DNA from: Aureococcus anophagefferens
Taxonomy: Eukaryota; Sar; Pelagophyceae; Pelagomonadales; Pelagomonadaceae
Assembly: GCF_000186865.1 (NCBI RefSeq)
Contig: NW_008705567.1
Coordinates: 1,501,457-1,565,456 of the forward strand
Length of the DNA: 64,000 nucleotides
Direction: 5' to 3'
Both the position numbers and the translations under genes were made by a program. Of the stretch, positions 35,581 through 44,980 are shown in pieces (within the stretch, counting starts at the first letter, position 1; each line of letters begins with the position of its first letter). Below the pieces are notes generated by a model. It saw nothing but the letters and a program-made list of their open reading frames with translations. It did no database searches and had not been told where the DNA came from.

Positions 35581-36962
35581 AAGCCGCACTTGCCGACGTC
35601 GGCCTGCCACGCCGTCGAGTGGCCCGAGCGCGAGTTGCACTGGAAGTTCGTGCCCAGGGACATGATGTAGTGGATCCAGTAGCCCGGGATGTAGAGCACG
35701 TCGCCGGGCTCGAGGACGACCTCGAGCGCGCGCATCTTCGCCCACTTGGGGAACTTGGCGCCGTCGACGGGCCGCGACCAGTCGATCTCGCTGTGGCGGC
35801 CCGACGGGTGGCCCTTGGGCAGGAGGTACGCGTTGCGGCACTCGAGGGGCCGCGCGAGCATGTAGCGGCGCCGGCCGCTGTTGAAGTGGCCGAGGCTCTC
35901 CGGCGGCCCGCCGAGCTCGACGACCATGTTGCGCGACCCGTCGAAGTGGGCCTCGGCGATGATGCCCGCGTAGCCGAAGCGGCAGTGGACGCCCTTCGAT
36001 TCCTTGAACTTGGGCATGAAGAGCGGGTCGTCGCGCGAGAAGATGGGCACGTCCTTGGGCGTCATGTCCGGCGGCGACACGCGGAAGTAGTAGTGGTCCT
36101 CGAGCACCGTCGTGTTGTAGGCGTTGCGCGCGTAGGCGAGCCAGTCCGCGTAGCGCATCTGCACGTTCTCCGTCGGCGACGACCACCCCCGCAACCCGCC
36201 GTGGCCCCCGTGGTACATGAAGTGGTTGTCGTCGGACCGCTCGCAGCGGTAGTACTTCGTGCCCAGCCTCCTCTCTAAAACGCCCGGCGTCGACCACTCC
36301 TTCACGACGGCGTCGACCTCGCCGATGTGCCGCACGACGAACGGCAGCTCCTTCTTCCGGAACGCCGTCGCCTGCCGCCGCTGGATCTCGTCCTCGTGGT
36401 CGAAGACGCAGAGGGACGCGAAGTGGCGCGGCGGCACGGCGACGGAGTCCGGCGGCCAGTTCTCGATGATCTGCGTGATGGGGTAGTGCGCCGGGTAGTG
36501 CGCCGGCGGCGCGACGCCGTAGGAGGAGCAGTTGCCCGCGACGGCCTCGACCGCGACGGAGTCGCCCGACGGCGTCGCGTAGAAGCCCGACCGCGTCGCG
36601 GCGTCGGCGCCGCCGATAAAGGCGCCGACGCGGTGCGGCTCGAGGGGCCGGCCCGCCATGTACGCGCCGCCGGGCTCGCTGCTCGCGCGCCACTGGCCGC
36701 CCCAGCTCTCGCCGACCCGCCACCTCCGCGTCGCGCCGGGGTCCGGGCCGCGCTTCTCGTGCGGCGCGCCGACGGTCGACGCGTGCACCGCGACGTAGGG
36801 CTTCGCGACGTCGTCGTCGCTCGGGCCGGCGTAGCGCGGGTCGTAGAGCTGGTAGCCGAGGTAGCACAGGGAGGCCAAGGCCAGGCCGAAGCAGACCGCC
36901 GCTTTAAATTCTGGGGTCTGCCAGAAGCGGTAGCGCTTCGATTTGCCCGTCGCGAGCTGCAT
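35577..36962 (-). CDS. Membrane-anchored JmjC/cupin-8 type oxygenase
   Basis: The product has 461 residues. One membrane segment (FKAAVCFGLALASLCYLGYQL) lies at about residues 29-49, giving type II topology. The cupin-8/JmjC domain at about 330-440 has the HxD iron motif in IIAEAHFDGSRNMVVEL and the distal His in VLEPGDVLYIPGYWIHYIMS. Family members hydroxylate proteins, so a secretory-pathway 2OG hydroxylase is likely. The N-terminal lumenal stretch is unassigned. The gene is divergent from the SfsA gene at 37271, with about 300 bp between starts. Confidence 0.85.
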   Translation of the reverse strand: MQLATGKSKRYRFWQTPEFKAAVCFGLALASLCYLGYQLYDPRYAGPSDDDVAKPYVAVHASTVGAPHEKRGPDPGATRRWRVGESWGGQWRASSEPGGAYMAGRPLEPHRVGAFIGGADAATRSGFYATPSGDSVAVEAVAGNCSSYGVAPPAHYPAHYPITQIIENWPPDSVAVPPRHFASLCVFDHEDEIQRRQATAFRKKELPFVVRHIGEVDAVVKEWSTPGVLERRLGTKYYRCERSDDNHFMYHGGHGGLRGWSSPTENVQMRYADWLAYARNAYNTTVLEDHYYFRVSPPDMTPKDVPIFSRDDPLFMPKFKESKGVHCRFGYAGIIAEAHFDGSRNMVVELGGPPESLGHFNSGRRRYMLARPLECRNAYLLPKGHPSGRHSEIDWSRPVDGAKFPKWAKMRALEVVLEPGDVLYIPGYWIHYIMSLGTNFQCNSRSGHSTAWQADVGKCGF

Positions 36963-37270
36963 CTTTGGCGGGTACGCGCGACGCGCTGCTCGGCGACGGC
37001 GCCCGAGGGCGGCCCCAGCTCGTGTCGAGAGCCGCCGGCACTACAGGTGGCAAGTTTTGGCTTCAGCGAGCGACGGAGAAGAAGCGACTGCGTCACGTCG
37101 CGCCAGGACACCAGCGCCGTCGTATCGAGACCGCGTCCGGGGCACCAACACGCGCAGCAGCTAAGCACCACAGCAAAGCACCGCAGCGGCCACAAAGTGG
37201 TGCAAAGGCGCCGTCGCAGCAACAGCAGCGCATCATCGCTCGCCGCTACACCACCCTCCTCCTCGTCGCC
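36963..37270. promoter_or_regulatory. Divergent promoter region of the JmjC and SfsA genes
   Basis: These 308 bp separate ATG 36962 (minus) and ATG 37271 (plus). The second half is rich in CAGCA motifs and less GC-biased. The SfsA frame is open back to 36965 but lacks SfsA similarity there, so it is treated as 5' UTR. Confidence 0.4.
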
Positions 37271-38284
37271 ATGAGCAAGCGCGCCGCGGCGATGACGACG
37301 CCGACGAGGAAGCCGGCGGCCAAGCGTCGCAAGGCGCCGGCCGCCTCGCCGAGCAAGAAGGTGCTCGCGCCGGGCCCGCTCCTCGGCGCCGACGAGCCGC
37401 TCTTCGCGCTCGGCGAGCCCGGCGCGCTCGCGCTCGTGCCGTGCACGGTGCTGCGCCGGCCGTCCGCGCGGAACCGGAGCCCCTACGTCGCCGACGTGGA
37501 GCTCGCCGACGGCCGCGTCGCTTTGTGCCACGTGCCGTCGCTGGGCCTCGGCGGCAAGGCCGACGCGGGCGCGCGCGTGCTCGTGAAGCCCGCGGTGGAC
37601 AAGAAGACGGGCGGCCCGCTCGGCGCCGACGCCGTGAGCCCGAAATACGGCACGCCCAAGTGCGAGTTCATCTGCCAGCTCGCGGAGCTCGAGGGCGGCG
37701 GCTACGTCGGCGCGCACCCGTCCATCGGCGAGTCCGCGGCGAACGCGCTGCTCGCGCGGACGAACCTGCTCGGCGACGTCTGGGACGGGGACCGCGGCGC
37801 CGCGGAGATCCGGCGCGAGGTCGTGGCGCCCTTCGGCGCCGACATGCGCGCGGACTTCGTCGTGTCCGGCGGCGCCAAGGACGCCGTCGTCGAGGTCAAG
37901 ACCGTCGTCGACAGCGACTTCGACGTCGGCTTCGGGGACGGCACGAGCGGCGGGCCCCGCGCGGCCATCTTCCCCTGGGGCAACAGCAACCAGAAGGGCC
38001 CGGACGGCGAGAAGGTCGTCTCCGCGCGCGCCATCAAGCACGTCGACGCGCTCGCGGACATCGCGCGGTCCGGCGACGGCGCCGCGGCCGTGCTCTTCGT
38101 CGCCGTACGCGACTGCGCGGTCTTCAAGCCCAACGCCGAGGCCTGCCCGTCCTTCGCCGCGCACCTCCGCGCGGCGTCGCGGGCCGGCGTCGCGGTCCTC
38201 GCGCGGAAGCTGCGCTGGGACGTCGCCGACGGCGTCGCGCGCGCCTACGACGCCGGGCCCGTGCCCGTGGACCTCCTCGAGTAA
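37271..38284 (+). CDS. SfsA-family protein (bacterial sugar fermentation stimulation protein homologue)
   Basis: The product has 337 residues. A basic N-terminus (TRKPAAKRRKAP) could be a nuclear signal. The OB-fold half contains SARNRSPYVADVELADGRVALCHVP. The C-terminal nuclease-like half has RADFVV, then AVVEVKTV, matching the conserved D and ExK positions of SfsA, and later AIKHVDALADI, AVLFVAVRDCAVFKPN and AGVAVLARKL in the family order. SfsA is widespread in bacteria and archaea and is thought to bind or cut nucleic acid. A eukaryotic copy probably came by lateral transfer. No intron is seen. Confidence 0.85.
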   Translation: MSKRAAAMTTPTRKPAAKRRKAPAASPSKKVLAPGPLLGADEPLFALGEPGALALVPCTVLRRPSARNRSPYVADVELADGRVALCHVPSLGLGGKADAGARVLVKPAVDKKTGGPLGADAVSPKYGTPKCEFICQLAELEGGGYVGAHPSIGESAANALLARTNLLGDVWDGDRGAAEIRREVVAPFGADMRADFVVSGGAKDAVVEVKTVVDSDFDVGFGDGTSGGPRAAIFPWGNSNQKGPDGEKVVSARAIKHVDALADIARSGDGAAAVLFVAVRDCAVFKPNAEACPSFAAHLRAASRAGVAVLARKLRWDVADGVARAYDAGPVPVDLLE

Positions 38285-38476
38285 GGCGCGCTGTCCATCG
38301 GCGGGGGTGACTTCAGCGTGCTGTCCATCGACGGGGTTGTCGCCGGCGAGGCCGCGGCGGCCGGGGAAGTGCGCCGCCCCTTACCGACCGCGAGGGTGTC
38401 TCGGAGAAGGTCTGAGGACGGCCTCTGTTTCCACCACAGTCTGAAGGTTCACACCGTGACCGCCCGCGCGAAGACG

Positions 38477-39455
38477 ATGTCTTATGAGCATCTTGAGCGA
38501 GAATACATCATCACGAAGAGCGCGACACGCGCGGGCCTCCCGCCGCTCCCGGAGGACCCCAAAGAAGCCCTCGCGTGGATGCGGAGCGGAGTGAAAAACG
38601 ATGATTCGCGAGCGACTTTTGAGCTGGCTCAAGCGTATCAATAGGGTAAATGCGGGATCTCGATAAATGCGATGAACCAGCGTATTTTCGGTGTTAGGGG
38701 GGCAGCGACGGCGTTTGCTCGGCGCCGCGGCGTCGATCGCGGCCGCGCGCGACGTCTTCCTCGCTCTCGCCCGAGCGGCCGCGCGCGACGTCTTCCTCGC
38801 TCTCGCGTCGAGGCGAAACGCACGAACCCCTCGCAGATGAAGACGGCCGTCAAGCTGTACAAGCGCGCGGTGGAACTCGGTAGCACGGACTCGATGGTGC
38901 AGCTGGGATTCTTTTACGAGTTCGGACGCAAACCCGCGCGACTCGACAAGCAGAAGGCGCTGGCATTGTACAAGAAGGCGGCGGACTCGGGCGACCCGAA
39001 CGGCCAGTTCTATTATGCCCGAACCGTGTGCCCCGACCTCACCAAGTACACGCTCGCGGACGCCATGCGGAGGGATCCGAAGATCCTGGAGGCGGCCCAC
39101 TACTTCAAGCTGTCCGCCGACCAGGGAGACACCGACGGCGTCGCCGCCAGGGAGTGCGGTATTTGCCTCCAGCTCGTTCACGACTCGACCCCACTTTGGC
39201 GCGATTCGCCTGTTTGCGCGCGCGTCGTGGAAAGGCGACCGGATGGCGATGAAGCTCCTCGCGGCGGAGGTCTGCAATTTATGCTTGCCGCTGGTCGCCT
39301 ATTGGTGCAAAGGATGGCTCGCGGCGATCGTCATGGTTCTCTTCTGCGAGTTCGACACCGGCTACGTGTTGAAGCTCTGGTGGCGCTTCGGCCGCTGGAT
39401 CAAGGGCGAGCCGCCGCGCGACCCCGAGACAAACACGTACGAAGTCGAATCTTAG
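38477..39455 (+). CDS. Sel1-like repeat protein with C-terminal membrane segment, gene model incomplete
   Basis: The first part (ATG 38477) ends LAQAYQ before an in-frame TAG at about 38639. Sel1 helices resume at 38837 after a CAG (MKTAVKLYKRAVELGSTDSM, KQKALALYKKAADSG, AHYFKLSADQGDTDG). The C-terminal part in another frame has MAMKLLAAEVCNLCLPL, a membrane segment (LAAIVMVLFCEF) and stops at 39455. At least one intron or frame change is needed at each join, and I could not find splice sites that satisfy both. The intron region holds a 36-bp tandem duplication. It is either a spliced adaptor gene or a pseudogene. Confidence 0.5.
38735..38808. repeat. Short tandem duplication in the presumed Sel1 intron
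   Basis: The block GCGCGACGTCTTCCTCGCTC occurs twice about 36 bp apart (near 38747 and 38783), each preceded by CGGCCGC. It lies between the two coding-looking parts of the Sel1 gene. Confidence 0.75.
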
Positions 39456-39655
39456 GAGATTCGGCGAACTAAGGTCCTGTTTGTGTGAGCCCGCCGAGTC
39501 CCGGAGAGCTCGCTTTGACGAGTCTTTCGCCAGTTCGCCGCGGCGCAAGGAGGAATCGAAGCCCACATGCGACGCCGCCCCGTCACCCCGAAGCTAGTGG
39601 CGAGATAAGGTGGGCGCCGCGCCGCGCGCGGCGTTTCCGGGGGCCGGCCGCCCCG

Positions 39656-42600
39656 TCACCCCGAGTAGTGCATGGTCTGGCGGTTCGCGTTGCCGGTCCG
39701 TCGGCGGCCCGCGGCGAGGAGGGGCGAGATCTTCTCGTCCTCGGCGTCCTCCTTTTTCGTGTGGACGACCTGGCTCAGCGTGCGCTGGAAGATGGCGACG
39801 TCGTCGACGGACTTGACGGCCACGGACGAGCGGCTCTTCTTGTTCGCCTGCTGGCGCGCGCGGAGCCGCGCGATGTGCGGCGGCGGCTTCGCGGCGTTCT
39901 TGAACCGCGAGCCCGCGACGGTGGTCTCGCGGCGGCGCACGTTGCCGCCGATGCCCGTGCCGGACGTGCGGCGCTCGCCACCGGCGCCCTCGCCCGTGAG
40001 CGAGTAGCGGCCGTTGGGCAGGCCGCTGTTCGAGCCGCGCTGGACGACGGACCGGCGGCCGCCGGACGACGGCGGCCGGTCGCCGCCGTCGTCGTCGGCG
40101 TGGACGCGCGGGTTGCCGACGGCCATGGACTGGCGCCGGCCGCCGAAGAAGTCCGTGATGCGGCGGCCGCCGCCGGGCGTGGACGGCCGGTCGTCGTCGG
40201 GCGCGCCGCCGATCTGGCTCGGCCGGCTCCGGAGCGTGAAGCGGCTCATGCGCTGCGTGATCGTCGGCGGGGCCAGGGTCGTGATGTCGGGCCCCAGCTC
40301 CTCGAACTCCTGCATCTCGAGCTGGATCTCCATCTTCTGGCGGAGGCAGTCGCGGTACATTTCGGTTTTCGTGTCCTCCTGGTCGTCCAAAATGAGGCCG
40401 CTCGTGTCGAGGCCGTCGCGCCCGAACTTGCGGTAGTGGGCCATGCGGTCCCGGCGGCTCTTGGCCACGTTCTTCATGTACTTGATGATGTCGGGCGGCG
40501 CGAGCTCGAGCGCGGACTTGAGGCCGACCTGGCTCATGGAGTAGACGATGGACACGGTCTTCGTGGTGACGTTCGCCGTGCGCTGGCAGCCCAGGATGAC
40601 GGCGCAGTCCCCGAAGTAGCAGCCGTCGGCGATGGTCTCGATGGTCGTGCAGTGCTCGCCCTGGCCCTGCGTGATGTCGCAGACGCCGCTGTAGATGAAG
40701 TACATCTTGTCGCCCGTCGTGTGCTCGTGGATCATCTTCTCGCCCTCGAGGCCCACGGACAGCGTGAGCGTCGGGACGACGGCCTTGACGAAGTTCTCCG
40801 GCGCCGTGAAGAGCAGGGGCACCTTGGAGAAGAGGTCGCGCGTGTTGTAGGCCAGGATCTCGTTGCGGAGCGACGGGCTCAGCTCCCGGAGGATCTTGTC
40901 CTCGTCGAACATCTTGCCCTCGGAGTACTGGACCGTGTAAAAGTCCTTGACCTTGTCGCGGAGCGCCGCGGGCAGCGACTTGGACCGCATGTACTCGTTG
41001 ACCTGCTGCACCTTGTCCCGGTACGTCCGCGCGCCGACGTTCGTGCTGAGCACGATCATGGAGATGTTGGAGATGAGCAGCGAGTAGAAGATGGCGCCAA
41101 AGTAGAGGGCCACGAGCGTGAGCCAGTGCTCCACGGCGCACCACTGCCGCACGGTCTCGCAGGACTGGTTCACGGCCGCGGGCGTCTCGAAGCCGATGAC
41201 GATCATCTGCGCGAGCGCCTTGTAGTAGGCCCACATGTACTGGCGCGACACGGGCGCGTCCTCGAGCTTCGCGAAGCGGACCCACGAGTCGCGCGGGAAG
41301 CCCGCCGTCGCGACGATCATGAACTGGATGCAGCCGATCCAGTGCGCGCCGATGAGGAGCATGAGCAGGAGCTGCGTCATCTTGATGAGCGACTCCGGGA
41401 TGACGACGTGGTAGCGGTCCTCGTAGTGCATGACGAGGTTCCGGAGCATCGTGAACGTCTTCGAGAACCGCAGCAGCCGGAAGAGCTTCATGATGCGGAA
41501 GAGGCGCACCAGCTTCAGGAGCCGCGCGGCCCGCGCGTAGCGCTGGTCCGTCGCCTTGCACTGGTCGCCCCAGGAGATGACGTCGTAGGGGAACGACGAC
41601 ACGAGGTCGAAGAGGAAGAGCGACTTGAGGTAGCGCACGGAGATGCGGTAGCGGCTCATGACGATGGTCGTGTTCTCGTCGACGAAGCCCGTGTTGAACT
41701 GCTTGATGATGTCCATGACGAAGAACGCGTCGATGGACAGCGTGAGGTAGAAGAGCGAGCACGCGAGCTGCTCGAACGCGAGCGTCAGGGGTAGAAGCAC
41801 GAGCGTCAGCACGAGCATGAGCGTGATCCAGAGCTCCCAGTCCGCGTGGACCGGCGCGTGGGGGTGGAGCACCATCCACGAGTTGCCGTGGATCTTCTTC
41901 TTCGGCGCGCGCGCGAGCTCCTGCACGCCGTCGCGCATGGCCTGCATGAGCACGGGGTGCGTCGCCGTCGAGTTCCAGACCTTGACGAACTCGCCGAAGC
42001 TGAGCTGGCCGTTGCCGTCGTTGTCGAAGTCGTCGATGAACTCCGTGATCACCGACTCGGTGATGAAGTCGCGGCCGCACTTCTCGAAGACCTTCTGGAG
42101 CTCCGTCGGGTCGAGCTGGCCGTCGCCGTTGATGTCGACCTCGTTGAAGATGGTCTTGAGCTGGTCCACGGACGTGAAGTTGAAGATCGTCGAGTCCTTC
42201 TTCGCGGGGACGGCCTTGAGGCCGCTCTCCTGGCTCTTCGCCTTCGACTTCTTCGCGGACGGCGAGAGGGCCTTGCCCTCGGGCTTCGGGGAGTCGCCGG
42301 GCCGCGGCGAGCCCTTGAAACCCACGGTCTTCTTCGCGGGCGGGCTCGACGACGATGGCGGCGACGACGGCGCGCCGTCGAGCGCGCGGCGCTCCCGGTC
42401 GACGTCGAGGAAGTCGATGCCCTTGGACTCGGACCGCCCGCCGTCCGCGGCCTTGGTCTCCTCGTTTCGCTCGTGCGTCGAGCTCCGCGCCGAGCCCGCC
42501 GTGCCCGGCCGCGGGCCGACGATGTAGGGCTGGCTCATGCGCTTCACGCCCTTGGGGTGCTGCGCGGACACGACGGGCGCGGCCTCGTCGTCGTCGCCGT

Positions 42601-42826
42601 CCGCGAGCCACTGGAGGCGGCTCGACAGGTCGCCGACGTACTCGCCCAGGTCGTTGTGGTCGCTCAGCCGCGCCCGCGCGTCCCGGGGCAGGCTCTCCAT
42701 CTCCTCGACGGCCATCTGCAGCATCATGAGCGCGCGCGCGGCCGTGTGCGTGCTGTGGCCGTCCGCGTCCGCCATGAGCACGCTGCCGTCGGCCTCGGTC
42801 CGCACGAGCGAGCTCCGCGGGTCCAT
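39656..42826 (-). CDS. HCN-like cyclic-nucleotide-gated channel with N-terminal EF-hand pair
   Basis: From ATG 42826 the protein has 1,056 residues. EF-hand loops DINGDGQLDPTE and DNDGNGQLSFGE lie at about residues 230-280. Six membrane segments follow, with an S4 sensor RAARLLKLVRLFRIMKLFRL. The pore helix and filter read AYYKALAQMIVIGFETPA where HCN channels have CIGYG. A C-linker (YRDKVQQVNEYMRSKSLP) and cyclic-nucleotide-binding domain (GDKMYFIYSGVCDI, GCYFGDCAVILGCQRTANV) complete it. The Arg/Ser-rich tail ends at 39656. It should be a plasma-membrane cation channel sensing voltage, Ca2+ and cNMP. An in-frame extension to 43162 is possible but crosses a TATA-like box. Confidence 0.92.
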   Translation of the reverse strand: MDPRSSLVRTEADGSVLMADADGHSTHTAARALMMLQMAVEEMESLPRDARARLSDHNDLGEYVGDLSSRLQWLADGDDDEAAPVVSAQHPKGVKRMSQPYIVGPRPGTAGSARSSTHERNEETKAADGGRSESKGIDFLDVDRERRALDGAPSSPPSSSSPPAKKTVGFKGSPRPGDSPKPEGKALSPSAKKSKAKSQESGLKAVPAKKDSTIFNFTSVDQLKTIFNEVDINGDGQLDPTELQKVFEKCGRDFITESVITEFIDDFDNDGNGQLSFGEFVKVWNSTATHPVLMQAMRDGVQELARAPKKKIHGNSWMVLHPHAPVHADWELWITLMLVLTLVLLPLTLAFEQLACSLFYLTLSIDAFFVMDIIKQFNTGFVDENTTIVMSRYRISVRYLKSLFLFDLVSSFPYDVISWGDQCKATDQRYARAARLLKLVRLFRIMKLFRLLRFSKTFTMLRNLVMHYEDRYHVVIPESLIKMTQLLLMLLIGAHWIGCIQFMIVATAGFPRDSWVRFAKLEDAPVSRQYMWAYYKALAQMIVIGFETPAAVNQSCETVRQWCAVEHWLTLVALYFGAIFYSLLISNISMIVLSTNVGARTYRDKVQQVNEYMRSKSLPAALRDKVKDFYTVQYSEGKMFDEDKILRELSPSLRNEILAYNTRDLFSKVPLLFTAPENFVKAVVPTLTLSVGLEGEKMIHEHTTGDKMYFIYSGVCDITQGQGEHCTTIETIADGCYFGDCAVILGCQRTANVTTKTVSIVYSMSQVGLKSALELAPPDIIKYMKNVAKSRRDRMAHYRKFGRDGLDTSGLILDDQEDTKTEMYRDCLRQKMEIQLEMQEFEELGPDITTLAPPTITQRMSRFTLRSRPSQIGGAPDDDRPSTPGGGRRITDFFGGRRQSMAVGNPRVHADDDGGDRPPSSGGRRSVVQRGSNSGLPNGRYSLTGEGAGGERRTSGTGIGGNVRRRETTVAGSRFKNAAKPPPHIARLRARQQANKKSRSSVAVKSVDDVAIFQRTLSQVVHTKKEDAEDEKISPLLAAGRRRTGNANRQTMHYSG

Positions 42827-43117
42827 GGCGGGCGCCGCCGCGGAGAAGGCCTCGAGCGCCGTGGACTCGCCGCGCGGCGGCGCGCGCCCCGCGGCGTTCA
42901 GGCCGCCGCCGGGGGCGGCGCGCGGCGCCCAGGCGACGCGGCTCCGCCGGTACCCCTCGGACGCGAGGGTGCCCGGCGGCGAGATCAAGCCCGCGCCCGG
43001 CCCGAGGCCCGGAGCGTCGACCTGACCGGACGGCGACTCACCGGCTCCAGGGCGGCCCGGGGCTCGTCTTCTCGCGTTGGGGCCGTCTGGGCGGAGCGCC
43101 TCAGGACGGTCCGTAGG

Positions 43118-43124
43118 ATTTATA
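43118..43124 (-). promoter_or_regulatory. TATA-like box for the channel gene
   Basis: On the minus strand TATAAAT occurs here, in ACCATATAAATCC, about 290 bp before ATG 42826. Such an AT-rich motif is exceptional in this GC-rich surrounding and supports transcription starting downstream of it, and so the shorter reading frame. Confidence 0.45.
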
Positions 43125-43133
43125 TGGTATCTA

Positions 43134-43204
43134 CAAGGTGATGTTTTCCTAACTAGGGGCATGGGCGCCGCCGGGGGTCAAGGTGATGTTTTCCTAACTA
43201 GGGG
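43134..43204. repeat. Perfect 26-bp direct repeat
   Basis: The same 26 bases, starting CAAGGTGATGTTTTCC and ending CTAGGGG, occur at 43134-43159 and 43179-43204. The copies are 45 bp apart, between the channel gene promoter and the end of the AlgH gene. They are AT-rich compared with the flanks. Confidence 0.9.
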
Positions 43205-43285
43205 TCGGCGTCGGCGGGGGACTGCCAGTGCCGGGACTCGTGACTTGCCGGACTTGCCGGGGGTCTTCGCGATGACCGTCGAATC

Positions 43286-44670
43286 TTAGGAGTCCCCGAA
43301 TTCGAGCTCGTCGGGCCGCGCGGGCCCGCCGTCGTCGGCGGCGCGCGGGAGCCGGGCGCCGCGGACGAGGGCCTCGACGTCCGCGCTCGCGCCGCCGAGC
43401 GCGCGCATGAGGTCCCGCCAGATGGACGCGTCGTCGACCTTGGCCTCGCCGAGCAGGAGGCCGCCCGCGCAGGCCGCGGGCTGGTAGAGGCCGTCGCGGG
43501 CCGCGCGCGCGAGCTCGCCCGGGCCGAAGTCGCAGCGGCCCACGAAGAACGCGAACTCGGCCGCGTCGGCGTCGCCGCGCGCGACCATGCTCGCGGCCGC
43601 GGCCGCGCCGCCGCGGTAGATGCCGCAGCCCGGCGACAGCTCCGCGGCGCCCGCGAGGCCCGGCCGCGCGTGGAGGAGGAGCGCCTCGCCCTGCCAGTTG
43701 ATGCCCTCCCAGTCGCTGTCGCCGGCGCCGCGCGAGCCGATGTAGACGGCGACGTCGGAGCCGAACGCCGCGTGGAACTCGTGGAAGTCCGCCAAGCCCC
43801 CGTCGTCGGCCTCGAGGAACGCGTAGAGCGCCGCGCTCCGCCGCCGGCTGCCCCAGGGCGCGCACTTGTCCTGGCGGCCGAGGCGCAGGCCCGCGCCGCC
43901 GCCGTCGCCGTCCGCGGAGAGCACGAGCACGACCTGGGCAGGACAAGAGATATTCAACGTCGCTTCAACGTGAGTGTTCCGCGCGCGCGCGTTCCGGGAA
44001 AAGCATTCACGCTTCGAGACCGTTCCGAGAGATGATCGCTCGTCCAAAAATCAGCCGAAACGAGTGGAAAACGGCCGAGAAAGGAGCCTTTGAAGTTGGG
44101 AATTTCGCTCTCTTGTCCTGCCCTGAGCACGACGTCGCGCGCGCGTTCGATGGCCGACGCGCGGTCCGCGAGGAACCACAGGTCCTTCTCCGTCCGGTCC
44201 TCAAAGGGCGTCGCCGCGATGCGCTGCGCCTCCGAATCCGCGTAGCGCCGCGCGTCGCCGCGGAGGCCGCGCCGCGACGGCCGCCGGGGCCCGTCCGCGG
44301 AGCCGCGCGCGTCGGCCATGCGCCGCCGCGTCGAGAACCGGAGCACGTCGTCGCGCCAGGGCGACGCGGCGTGGATGAGAGTCGCCGAGAACGGCAGGGC
44401 CAGTAGCAAGCCGCCGGCCTCGGGCGCTGGCAGCGCGTGGATCCAACCGCCGCGCGTCGACGCGTCGCGGTCCCAGGCCTCGCGGTCCGCGGCGTCGAGG
44501 CCCGCGCCCTCGAGCTTGGCGCGGAACGCGCGCCAGTCGAGCTCGGGCGTCTCCTTCTCCTCGACGCCCGACGGCGTGGCTCGGCGGTGCGCTTTTGGAG
44601 GAGGTGCGTTCGTGACGAAGCTCTGCGCCAGCGGCAGGAGCCACAGGGAGCACAGCATGGCGCGTTGCAT
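43286..44670 (-). CDS. Plastid-targeted AlgH/YqgE (DUF179, UPF0301) protein, two exons
   Basis: Exon 1 is 44670-44134 and exon 2 is 43933-43286, totalling 394 residues. The leader MQRAMLCSLWLLPLAQSFVT has a hydrophobic core and an SF cleavage-like motif, as in stramenopile plastid precursors. The DUF179 fold is visible after the splice: VVLVLSADGDGGGAGLRLG, VYIGS, LLLHARPG, LSPGCGIYRGG, FAFFVGRCDFGPGELARA and LWRDLM-like IWRDLMRALGG. Function of this bacterial-type family is unresolved. The intron is an introner element inserted between RARD and VVLVLS. Confidence 0.85.
43934..44124 (-). mobile_element. Introner element (191 bp) forming the AlgH gene intron
   Basis: Ends read CTGGGCAGGACAAGAGA and TCTCTTGTCCTGCCCT. 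The 9-bp GAGCACGAC flanks it on both sides (43925-43933 and 44125-44133). The intron is 43934-44133, exactly 200 bp. On the coding strand the GT donor comes from the target copy GTCGTGCTC and the CCCAG acceptor from the element. The interior is nearly identical to the BBS2 copy, so both are young. Confidence 0.94.
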
Positions 44671-44980
44671 TCGTGGTGAGCGGAGCACGGCGTGTCGCGA
44701 CGGCGATGATGGCATCCTAGATCGCGCGTTTGGCGGCTGCCATGCCTTCGAGGCACGAGACGCACGCGCGAGGAAGAAATCGAATCGGGCGATTCGACCA
44801 CTGGCAGGGGACGCGTCGCCCGCACGCGTCGCGATGTGCTCGGCGATGGGCCGCAAAACACGTCAGCATTAGTCACCCACCCAGGTCTGCGAAGTGCCCA
44901 GCATGCAGCCGAAAAGGCGCGTGCGTCGCCGACTCGCCGACGGCGTCACGCGCGAGCGGGCTACGGACACCATGAGGTTC
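44671..44980. other. Intergenic region upstream of the AlgH gene
   Basis: These 310 bp lie between the AlgH start (44670) and the stop of the next minus-strand gene (44981). The AlgH frame is open back to 44856 but the leader-like segment begins at 44670. No gene or repeat is seen. Confidence 0.5.

Noticed and set aside
35424..38164. Long antisense frames opposite the JmjC and SfsA genes
   Set aside because: Each is opposed by a frame with recognisable catalytic or family motifs, and the antisense peptides have no domain character.
39485..41794. 769-codon plus-strand ORF antisense to the channel gene
   Set aside because: The minus strand encodes a channel with every expected motif. The plus frame is Val/Arg/Asp-rich antisense sequence typical of GC-rich genes.
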